A stretch of 64,000 nucleotides of DNA from Flavobacterium sp. (GTDB lineage: Bacteria; Bacteroidota; Bacteroidia; Flavobacteriales; Flavobacteriaceae): contig NZ_JAHEBT010000053.1 of assembly GCF_024642105.1 (NCBI RefSeq), positions 1 through 64,000 on the forward strand, in the 5' to 3' direction. The notes under the pieces are model-generated. The model searched no databases. It had not been told where the DNA came from and saw only the letters and a program-made list of their open reading frames with translations. Positions within the stretch are counted from its first letter, which is position 1. Every line of letters starts with the position of its first letter. The translations under genes were made by a program, and so were the position numbers. Shown here piece by piece: positions 9,148 to 16,419 of this stretch.

Positions 9148-9714
9148 ATGAAAAATTTAAAATCAATTGCATTAGCATTAGTTGTAGCTTTAGCTACAGT
9201 ATCGGTATCAGCTCAAACTAAAAAAATTGACGCTGCAAAAAGTTCTATTAACTGGTTAGGAAAAAAAGTAACTGGTCAACACAATGGAACAGTAAACTTC
9301 AAAGAAGGAAACTTAGTTTTTAGAGGGAAAAAAGTAACTGGTGGTAACTTTGTTGTCGATATGACTTCATTAACTGCTACTGATTTACAAGGTGAATACC
9401 AAGGTAAATTAAACGGTCACTTAAAAGCGGATGACTTTTTTGGTACAGATAAATTCCCAACTGCAACCTTAGTTTTCAAAAAAGTTGTTGCAAAATCTGC
9501 TACTACTTTCGCCGTAACTGGTAACTTAACGATTAAAGGAATTACTAAACCTGTAACTTTTGATTTGGCTACAACTGCTAATTCAGCTACTGCTAAATTT
9601 AATGTTGATAGAACTAAATACGATATTAAATACGGTTCAGGAAGTTTCTTTAGCAATATTGGAGATAAAGCAATTAATGATGAATTTGAATTAGATGTAA
9701 CTTTGAAATTCTAA
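9148..9714 (+). CDS. YceI-family periplasmic lipocalin-like protein
   Basis: A 188-residue secreted protein with a clear Sec signal (MKNLKSIALALVVALATVSVSAQ, cleavage near residue 22). The rest is the YceI beta-barrel: INWLGKKVTGQHNGTV, the SLTATDLQG region, DDFFGTDKFPTATLVF (about residues 93-108), and the C-terminal LDVTLKF. YceI proteins bind polyisoprenoid or other amphiphilic ligands in the periplasm. It begins 28 bases after the nitroreductase and ends the MarR-headed operon, followed by a terminator hairpin. The ligand is unknown. Confidence 0.93.
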   Translation: MKNLKSIALALVVALATVSVSAQTKKIDAAKSSINWLGKKVTGQHNGTVNFKEGNLVFRGKKVTGGNFVVDMTSLTATDLQGEYQGKLNGHLKADDFFGTDKFPTATLVFKKVVAKSATTFAVTGNLTIKGITKPVTFDLATTANSATAKFNVDRTKYDIKYGSGSFFSNIGDKAINDEFELDVTLKF

Positions 9715-9734
9715 TATTTCAAACTCAAAATACG

Positions 9735-9765
9735 AAAAGCTCTAACAAAAGTTAGGGCTTTTTTT
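9735..9765 (+). terminator. Intrinsic terminator after the MarR-yceI operon
   Basis: A GC-containing stem of about 12 bp (AAAAGCTCTAAC pairing with GTTAGGGCTTTT, one G-T pair) with an AAAA loop is followed by a T run. It lies 20 bases after the yceI stop codon. Confidence 0.85.
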
Positions 9766-9798
9766 ATGTTCAAAAGCAAAAATAGTTACAAAATCGAA

Positions 9799-9828
9799 TT
9801 CCTAATTCCTAATTCCTAACTACCTTTG
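9799..9828 (+). promoter_or_regulatory. Triple TTCCTAA repeat and -7 box upstream of kdsA
   Basis: TTCCTAA is repeated three times head to tail at 9799-9819 and is followed directly by TACCTTTG (9821-9828), which matches the Bacteroidota -7 consensus TAnnTTTG. The start codon of kdsA is 23 bases further on. The heptamer array occupies the -33 to -7 spacer, so copy-number change could alter promoter spacing; that effect is inference. Confidence 0.55.
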
Positions 9829-9850
9829 CATTTTCAATAAATTTAGTATT

Positions 9851-10669
9851 ATGAACCTACAACATATTCCACAAATCAAATATACTGAAAGTGGTAACTT
9901 CTTTTTACTTGCCGGACCTTGCGCTATTGAAGGCGAAGAAATGGCACTTCGTATTGCTGAAAAGTTAGTTGGCATTACCGACAAACTTGAGATCCCTTAT
10001 GTATTCAAAGGATCGTTCAAGAAAGCTAATCGTTCACGAATCGACAGTTTCTCTGGAATTGGAGATGAAAAAGCATTACAAATTCTTCGTAAAGTATCTG
10101 AAACTTTTGGTGTACCAACCGTTACAGACATCCATACTAATGAAGATGCAGATAGGGCAGCACAATATGTTGATGTATTGCAAATTCCTGCGTTTTTAGT
10201 TCGCCAAACTGATTTAGTTGTGGCTGCGGCCAATACAGGAAGGACAGTCAACTTGAAAAAAGGACAATTCATGAGTCCAGAAAGTATGAAACATGCCGTT
10301 CAAAAAGTATTGGATTGCAATAATCAAAACGTAATGGTAACGGATAGAGGAACTATGTTTGGTTATCAAGACATGATTGTTGATTTTAGAGGAATCCCTA
10401 CTATGCAACACTACGCTACCACAGTTCTTGATGTAACACATTCATTGCAACAACCTAATCAAACAGCAGGTGTAACAGGTGGAAGACCTGATATGATTGA
10501 AACCATTGCTAAAGCTGGAATTGCAGTAGGTGTTGATGGAATATTTATTGAAACTCATTTTGATCCTGCGAATGCTAAAAGTGATGGAGCTAATATGCTA
10601 CATTTGGATTATTTTGAAGCCTTAATGACTAAATTAGTGGCTATTAGAAAAACTGTAAATCAATTTTAA
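9851..10669 (+). CDS. kdsA: 3-deoxy-8-phosphooctulonate synthase KdsA
   Basis: KdsA condenses phosphoenolpyruvate with arabinose 5-phosphate to Kdo-8-phosphate, the first committed step for the inner core of lipopolysaccharide. The 272-residue protein has the DAHP/KDOP synthase barrel motifs LAGPCAIEGEEMA, the FKGSFKKANRSR phosphate site (about residues 53-64), TDIHTNEDA, QIPAFLVRQTDL, KGQFMSP and the C-terminal GVDGIFIETHFDP. Presence of kdsA implies a Kdo-containing LPS. It is followed by an envelope protein gene after only 17 bases. Confidence 0.96.
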   Translation: MNLQHIPQIKYTESGNFFLLAGPCAIEGEEMALRIAEKLVGITDKLEIPYVFKGSFKKANRSRIDSFSGIGDEKALQILRKVSETFGVPTVTDIHTNEDADRAAQYVDVLQIPAFLVRQTDLVVAAANTGRTVNLKKGQFMSPESMKHAVQKVLDCNNQNVMVTDRGTMFGYQDMIVDFRGIPTMQHYATTVLDVTHSLQQPNQTAGVTGGRPDMIETIAKAGIAVGVDGIFIETHFDPANAKSDGANMLHLDYFEALMTKLVAIRKTVNQF

Positions 10670-10686
10670 TTTAATACCCTAGATCG

Positions 10687-11526
10687 TTGAAAAAGTTAAG
10701 TTTATTTAGCGCTTTACTGTTAGTCACACTTTCTGTATTTTCACAGGAAACCATTAAAAATAAAGACAAATACACCGCTCATAACAAAGGTAAATTCTTT
10801 GTTTCTTGGGGTGGTAATCGTGAAGTCTATTCTAAATCTGATGTTACTTTCTCTGGTAGTAATTATAATTTTACCATACAAAATATGGTAGCCCATGACA
10901 AACCTAAAGGCTGGCATATTGATTACATCAATCCCGGACGCATGACTATACCTCAAACTAATTTTAGAATGGGGTATTTTGTCAATGATCATTATAGTAT
11001 TGCTATCGGTGTAGACCACATGAAATATGTAATGACCCAAAATCAGACGGCAAATATTACAGGAACAATAGGTTCTGGATTACCATTTAGTGGCAATTAT
11101 TCTAAATCTCCAACAGTAATGTCTGAAAGTTTTTTAATGTATGAACATACTGATGGTCTAAACTATGTAAACACTGAGATTTCAAGACATGATGATATTT
11201 CAGAATGGTTCAATATCAAAAATACTGATAAAATTCAAATAAGTCTAACTGAAGGAATGGGCATTGGTATGTTGTACCCAAAAACAAATACAACGCTTTT
11301 AGGAAAACAACGTCATGACGATTTTCATGTTTCTGGATATGGAACCTCAATAAAAGCAGGTTTAAACGTTACTTTCTTTAAACATTTTTATATCCAAACA
11401 GAATTAAAAGGCGGCTATATTAATATGCCTGATATCAAAACCACTTTCAGTAATACTGATTCTGCTTCTCAAGAATTCTTTTTCTTTCAAAAAATCATTG
11501 CTTTTGGAGGAATCTTCAAAATCTAA
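10687..11526 (+). CDS. Secreted, probably outer-membrane beta-barrel protein of unknown function
   Basis: A 279-residue protein with a Sec signal (MKKLSLFSALLLVTLSVFSQ). The mature part alternates hydrophobic and polar residues, is rich in Tyr/Phe/Gly, and ends in IIAFGGIFKI, consistent with a small outer-membrane barrel. Strand-like segments such as FRMGYFVNDHYSIAIGVDHM, GYGTSIKAGLNVTFFKHF and YIQTELKGGYINM support this. The start is a TTG codon: an in-frame stop just upstream excludes a longer frame, and the signal peptide begins there. It lies 17 bases after kdsA, suggesting cotranscription. No specific function can be assigned. Confidence 0.75.
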   Translation: MKKLSLFSALLLVTLSVFSQETIKNKDKYTAHNKGKFFVSWGGNREVYSKSDVTFSGSNYNFTIQNMVAHDKPKGWHIDYINPGRMTIPQTNFRMGYFVNDHYSIAIGVDHMKYVMTQNQTANITGTIGSGLPFSGNYSKSPTVMSESFLMYEHTDGLNYVNTEISRHDDISEWFNIKNTDKIQISLTEGMGIGMLYPKTNTTLLGKQRHDDFHVSGYGTSIKAGLNVTFFKHFYIQTELKGGYINMPDIKTTFSNTDSASQEFFFFQKIIAFGGIFKI

Positions 11527-11542
11527 TTCAATTGATACCACT

Positions 11543-11571
11543 AAAAAAGGCTTCTTTCGAAGCCTTTTTTT
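11543..11571. terminator. Bidirectional terminator between the kdsA operon and the M28 peptidase gene
   Basis: The stem GGCTTC/GAAGCC, extended by A6 on one side and T7 on the other, has a TTTC loop. A/T flanks on both sides allow function for both converging units; the stop codon of the minus-strand gene is at 11570. Confidence 0.85.
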
Positions 11572-12946
11572 ATTTTATAATTCCGTTTTGATCTATCAAG
11601 TACAATAGCGAAGCCATGGTTGCTGCGCCTAATTCTAATTCTCTTTTATTGATAGCGTCAAATTTGTCATTCAAGGCATGATGATAATCAAAATAGCGTT
11701 GTGAGTCGGGTTTTAGTCCTGCTTTAATCATTTTAAATGAGCTTAAAGGACCAATATCGGCACCTGCATGTCCTTTCACAAAACTATGAATCAAATACGG
11801 TTCAAATACGTTTTTCCAAGACAAAATTCGTTCAAAATTAGCATCATCAGCCTCAATAGAAAAACCTCTTGGGCTAAATCCACCCGAGTCGCTTTCTAAA
11901 GCGAATATGTGATTTTCTTTATTGATTTGTGCCAATTCCTCATATTTTTTTCCTCCTTTACCTCCATTCTCTTCATTCATAAACAATACTACTCGTATCG
12001 TATTCTTTGGCTTGTAACCAATCTGTTTAAAAATACGCACCGTTTCCATACTTTGCACCACTCCTGCTCCATCATCATGAGAACCATCCGCTAAATCCCA
12101 AGAATCTAAATGACCGCCAACAACCATAATATTTTCTGGATGCTCGCTTCCTTTGATTTCTCCAATTACGTTATACGAAAGTGCCTCTGGCATTTGGACA
12201 CAAGATTGTTTAAAGTAGAACTGTAAACTAGGATTGGCTTTCAATTTTTTGCTCAATAATTCAGCACCATTGGTACTAATCGCTGCTGTCGGAATGTATT
12301 CAGCCGGAGATAAATCGCCATAACTTTGTGCACCCGTATGCGGAAAATCATCTAAACGTAAATTCATCGAACGGACAATGGTTCCTACCGCTCCAAATTT
12401 AGCCGCTTCTTTAGCTCCAGCATATCTTTGATCCACACATCCTCCATACGATTTAAATGTTTCAATATTAACAGGATCCATTGGTCGATTGAAAAACACA
12501 ATTTTTCCTTTGATTTTTTCTCCTAATATTTTTAAATCCTCAATACCTTGTACTTCGATTACCTCAGCAGTTAAACCATTCTTTGAAGTAGCAATAGAAC
12601 CACCCAAAGCAGCAATTGGCACAGCTATTTTCGTTTTATTGTCTAAAATATAAGCACTTTCTTTTTCGCCACGAACCCATTTTGGAACCATTACTTCTTG
12701 CAAATACACTTTGTCTAATCCTAAAGTTTCTAATTGTGCTTTGGTATATTGAACGGCTTTTTCGGCATTTTCAGAACCCGATAATCGAGCACCAATTTTA
12801 TTCGATAAATGTTCTAACCAGGAATAACATTTTCCATTGGTTAAACCCGATTTATAAATATCTTTTAGCATTTGATTGTCTTTGGATTGGGCTACCATTG
12901 CTATTCCGTTAAGGAAAACTAATCCTGCTAGTATTGATTTTCTCAT
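11570..12946 (-). CDS. Secreted M28-family zinc aminopeptidase
   Basis: A 458-residue exported metallopeptidase with a signal peptide (MRKSILAGLVFLNGIAMVAQS). A PA-type insert (about residues 120-240) precedes the M28 catalytic domain. Zinc-binding motifs are visible: GGHLDSWDLADGSHDDGAGV (His and Asp ligands, about 277-296), MNEENGG (catalytic Glu and Glu ligand), ESDSGG (Asp ligand) and the C-terminal YFDYHHALNDKFD (His ligand). Relatives cleave N-terminal residues from peptides in the periplasm or outside. It is probably monocistronic, between a shared terminator and the GH97 gene. Confidence 0.92.
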   Translation of the reverse strand: MRKSILAGLVFLNGIAMVAQSKDNQMLKDIYKSGLTNGKCYSWLEHLSNKIGARLSGSENAEKAVQYTKAQLETLGLDKVYLQEVMVPKWVRGEKESAYILDNKTKIAVPIAALGGSIATSKNGLTAEVIEVQGIEDLKILGEKIKGKIVFFNRPMDPVNIETFKSYGGCVDQRYAGAKEAAKFGAVGTIVRSMNLRLDDFPHTGAQSYGDLSPAEYIPTAAISTNGAELLSKKLKANPSLQFYFKQSCVQMPEALSYNVIGEIKGSEHPENIMVVGGHLDSWDLADGSHDDGAGVVQSMETVRIFKQIGYKPKNTIRVVLFMNEENGGKGGKKYEELAQINKENHIFALESDSGGFSPRGFSIEADDANFERILSWKNVFEPYLIHSFVKGHAGADIGPLSSFKMIKAGLKPDSQRYFDYHHALNDKFDAINKRELELGAATMASLLYLIDQNGIIK

Positions 12947-13011
12947 TTTTTTTGATTTATAGATTGGGCAATTTCGGAATTCTTTTTTAAATTAGGTTAA
13001 CAAAAGGATAT

Positions 13012-13042
13012 AAAAAAACCTGCAAATGAATCTTGCAGGTTT
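13012..13042 (-). terminator. Terminator of the GH97 gene
   Basis: The 10-bp stem AAACCTGCAA/TTGCAGGTTT (13016-13025 and 13033-13042) has a 7-base loop. Read on the minus strand it follows the GH97 stop codon and ends in seven T residues. Confidence 0.85.
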
Positions 13043-13048
13043 CTAATT

Positions 13049-15148
13049 TTAGTTTATCGGCTCAAAACTAATAGCGGTTCCACCTCCTGGAGCCAAGTTC
13101 AATTTAATTTTCGAATTGGCAGTAACTTCAACAGTTCGTATGCGATAGGCTATCGGATTTTTTTTCCAATCAGCATCTTTAGCATCTTCATAAATAGTGG
13201 CTTTGTATTTTTTTCCTTTGGTTAAGAAGTCCAATTTGATTTCGGTTTGTCTTGCATTTTCATCCGTAATGGCTCCTAAAAACCACGATTGTTTTCCTTT
13301 CGCTTTTCTTGCAATAGTCAAATAATCTCCTGGCTCGGCTTGTAAATAGGCACTTTCATCCCAATCTACCGCTACGTCTTTGATAAACTGAAAGGCATCC
13401 GGATACTTTTCGTAATTTTCTGGTAAGTCGGCAGCCATTTGAATTGGAGAATACATCGTCACATAGAGTGCCAATTGCTTTGCCAAAGTGGTATGCACTT
13501 GCTCCGTTTTATTCTTGTCGTAATGACTCATTTTAATTTCAAAAATTCCTGGCGTATAATCCATCGGCCCTCCCAACTGACGCGTAAACGGCAAAATCGT
13601 TTCGTGCATTGGCGGATTTCCAATGCTCCACGCATTGAATTCATTTCCGCGCGCTGCCTCAGCTGCGACATAATTGGGATAGGTTCTCCCATAACCTGTT
13701 GGGTGCGATGATTCGTGAGAATTGACCATCAATTTATAATCTGAAGCACGTCTTGCTACAAAATTAAAATGATTCACCATCGTTTGTCCGTCATGGAATT
13801 CGCCACGCGGAATAATCTTACCTACATATCCCGTTTTAACTGCAGGATAATTGTATTTCACCATGTTTTCCAAAGCGCGATCCAAACGTCTTTCGTAATT
13901 GGCCACCGAACCCGAAGTTTCATGATGCATAATCATTTTTACATTCTTCGCTTTGGCGTAAGCCGAAATAGCGGCAATATCAAAATCAGGATAAGGAGTC
14001 ACAAAGTCAAACACTTCTTCTTTCCAGTTGCCCGACCAATCTTCCCATCCTTCGTTCCAACCTTCCACCAAAACGCCATCAAAGCCGTTTTTGGCAGCAA
14101 AATCAATATAGCGTTTGGTATTTTCAGTAGTCGCTCCGTGGCGCCCTGAGGATGCTAGTTTTGTCCCAAAATCAGTAGTAGCATTTTGCGAACCTGCATA
14201 ATCCCAAGTCGAATTGCCGACGTGCATTTCCCACCAAATTCCAACATATTTCATTGGTTTGATCCAAGACGTATCTTCAATTTTAGAAGGTTCGTTCAGG
14301 TTCAAAATCATTTTAGACCCCACAATATCACGTGCATCATCGCTAATCATAATGGTTCTCCAAGGCGATACACAAGGCGTTTGCAAATAGGCTTTATCAC
14401 CAATGGCATTGGGAACTAATTCAGATTTTAATTTGTAATTGGTTACATCAGCTTTCAAGTGCATCACTGGATAGTTGACAACCGCTGCTTCAAAAATATT
14501 CAGATACAATCCCGATGGCGATTTCATCATCAAAGGCGTTTGTACCGTATATTTCCCAGGAATGGATTTAACGCCAATTCCGTTATTCATATTGATTTTA
14601 GAATTGTCAATTTCAGAGAATTTGGTTTCGTTGTATTCGTATTCATTGCTATCAAAATCGCCCGGCAACCAGAATACTTTATTATTTTCGGTCAAATTGA
14701 ATTGCGTTTCCTCATCAGCAATAATAAAATAATTCAATTCTTTTTGCTTTGGGAAGTCATAGCGAAAAGCCACTCCCTCATCAAAGGCTCTGAAAACTAA
14801 ATTTACTTTTATATTTGTTCCTTTTTGAACTAACCCCACAACCAATTCGTTGTAATGATTTACTATCGAAGCTTGTTCTCCTAAAACGGGTTTCCACGAT
14901 TCATTGAACGTGTTGTTTTTTGAAGTTTGAATCTCAAAATCAGCATTCAATGCGGTTTTATCTTTTAATTTAATTCCTAAATTGCTCTTCATCACCACTG
15001 TTTTTGCTTTGTAATTCACCGCATAACTAGGCTGTCCAGTAGCAGTTAAAGTAAAAGTTAATGCAATTTTACCTGATGGAGAACTCACCATTTGTGCTTG
15101 GGTGAATCCAAAAGAAAGCAAGACAAAAAGAGAAAATATATGTTTCAT
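13049..15148 (-). CDS. Glycoside hydrolase family 97 alpha-glycosidase
   Basis: A 699-residue secreted enzyme with a signal peptide (MKHIFSLFVLLSFGFTQAQ). GH97 architecture is complete: N-terminal beta-sandwich (about 20-285), (beta/alpha)8 barrel (about 290-600) and a C-terminal beta domain. Barrel motifs include YVGIWWEMH, VEGWNEGWEDW, MIMHHETSGSVANYERRL and NSHESSHPTGYGRTYPN; the acidic residues in HHET and SHES resemble those of inverting SusB-type alpha-glucosidases rather than retaining galactosidases, a tentative call from motifs. GH97 enzymes need calcium. Unusually, no SusC/SusD pair or other glycan genes are adjacent. Confidence 0.92.
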   Translation of the reverse strand: MKHIFSLFVLLSFGFTQAQMVSSPSGKIALTFTLTATGQPSYAVNYKAKTVVMKSNLGIKLKDKTALNADFEIQTSKNNTFNESWKPVLGEQASIVNHYNELVVGLVQKGTNIKVNLVFRAFDEGVAFRYDFPKQKELNYFIIADEETQFNLTENNKVFWLPGDFDSNEYEYNETKFSEIDNSKINMNNGIGVKSIPGKYTVQTPLMMKSPSGLYLNIFEAAVVNYPVMHLKADVTNYKLKSELVPNAIGDKAYLQTPCVSPWRTIMISDDARDIVGSKMILNLNEPSKIEDTSWIKPMKYVGIWWEMHVGNSTWDYAGSQNATTDFGTKLASSGRHGATTENTKRYIDFAAKNGFDGVLVEGWNEGWEDWSGNWKEEVFDFVTPYPDFDIAAISAYAKAKNVKMIMHHETSGSVANYERRLDRALENMVKYNYPAVKTGYVGKIIPRGEFHDGQTMVNHFNFVARRASDYKLMVNSHESSHPTGYGRTYPNYVAAEAARGNEFNAWSIGNPPMHETILPFTRQLGGPMDYTPGIFEIKMSHYDKNKTEQVHTTLAKQLALYVTMYSPIQMAADLPENYEKYPDAFQFIKDVAVDWDESAYLQAEPGDYLTIARKAKGKQSWFLGAITDENARQTEIKLDFLTKGKKYKATIYEDAKDADWKKNPIAYRIRTVEVTANSKIKLNLAPGGGTAISFEPIN

Positions 15149-15203
15149 TTTTATAGTTTTTTAAGAGAACGAATATAGTTTATTTTAGTTTTTATTATTG
15201 GAT

Positions 15204-16397
15204 TTAGTGTAAGGAATCATACACCTGATTTGCAATTTCCAACTCTTCATTGGTAGGAATTACCAATATTTTAGTTTTGGCATTTGCCAAATTAATTTCG
15301 CGAAGCTGCTTCGAACGAATTTCATTTTTTTCGGTATCCAATGCCAATCCGAAGTAATCCATATCGGTACAAACTAATTGTCGAATCAACGACGAATTCT
15401 CTCCGATTCCTGCTGTAAAGACAATCGCATCCAGTCCGTTCAAAACAGCAGCATAGGAACCAATGTATTTTTTGATTCGGTAGGCATTCATTGCTAAAGC
15501 CAAACGACAATTTTCATCTCCTTTTTCAGCCTGTGCTTCAATATCTCTTAAATCGCTATACCCCGTCAAACCGAACATTCCGCTTTCTTTTTGCAAAAGT
15601 GTATTCACTTTATCCAACGAAAATCCTAAAGTATTCACCAAATAAAAAATAACCGATTGATCAATATCGCCGCTACGGGTTCCCATAACGAGTCCGTTCA
15701 TTGGCCCAAAACCTAAAGTATGGTCAATACTCTTCCCATCTTGAATCGCCGTCATGCTGCATCCATTACCCAAATGAATGGTGATGATTTTTGAAGCCGC
15801 ACAATTGTTTTCTTGCAAATAAGCAATGGCTTTTTCGGAAACGTATTTGTGACTGGTACCATGAAATCCATACACCCGAATTTTATTTTCGGTCAACAGT
15901 GCATTCGGAATGGCATATTTATGCGCCACCACAGGAATAGTTTGGTGAAACGCGGTGTCAAAAACCGCTACTTGTTGTGCTTCAGAAAAAATGGTTTCAG
16001 CCACAGTAATTCCTTCTAAATTAGCAGGATTATGTAAAGGTGCTAAATCAAAAAGTTGTTTGATTTTATCTTTAACCGCTGCTGTAATTACAACTGTATC
16101 CGAAAAAGCACTTCCGCCATGAACCACTCGATGTCCTACGGCTTGAATCTCTGAAGTGCTTTTAATAACACCCACTTTTTCGTCTAACAATAAGGCAGCA
16201 ATCTTTTCTAAACCTACGGTATGATTGGGAATTGCTACTATTTCTTCTATTTTATTATTTTCGGTAGTGTAAGACAAATTGGAGTTGTCCAAACCAATTC
16301 GGTCAATCATTCCGCTACAAACAACGGTTTGAGCAGGCATTTCAATCAATTGGTATTTAATAGATGAGCTACCTGAATTTAATATTACTATTTTCAT
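15204..16397 (-). CDS. ackA: Acetate kinase AckA
   Basis: AckA interconverts acetyl phosphate plus ADP with acetate plus ATP. The 397-residue length is typical. Family motifs are the N-terminal MKIVILNSGSSSIKYQLIE, GHRVVHGG (about 88-95), the region VFDTAFHQTIP, YGFHGTSHKYVS (about 175-186), IHLGNGCSMTAI, MGTRSGDIDQ and the C-terminal VFTAGIGENS. It lies 22 bases downstream of pta, the usual pairing, and no terminator separates them, so they form one operon together with corA upstream. Confidence 0.97.
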   Translation of the reverse strand: MKIVILNSGSSSIKYQLIEMPAQTVVCSGMIDRIGLDNSNLSYTTENNKIEEIVAIPNHTVGLEKIAALLLDEKVGVIKSTSEIQAVGHRVVHGGSAFSDTVVITAAVKDKIKQLFDLAPLHNPANLEGITVAETIFSEAQQVAVFDTAFHQTIPVVAHKYAIPNALLTENKIRVYGFHGTSHKYVSEKAIAYLQENNCAASKIITIHLGNGCSMTAIQDGKSIDHTLGFGPMNGLVMGTRSGDIDQSVIFYLVNTLGFSLDKVNTLLQKESGMFGLTGYSDLRDIEAQAEKGDENCRLALAMNAYRIKKYIGSYAAVLNGLDAIVFTAGIGENSSLIRQLVCTDMDYFGLALDTEKNEIRSKQLREINLANAKTKILVIPTNEELEIANQVYDSLH

Positions 16398-16419
16398 TCT
16401 GTTGAATTATTATTTTTAA

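Noticed and set aside
13439..14800. Several open frames on the plus strand opposite the GH97 gene
   Set aside because: They show no signal peptides, domains or ribosome sites and lie wholly within a well-supported gene.
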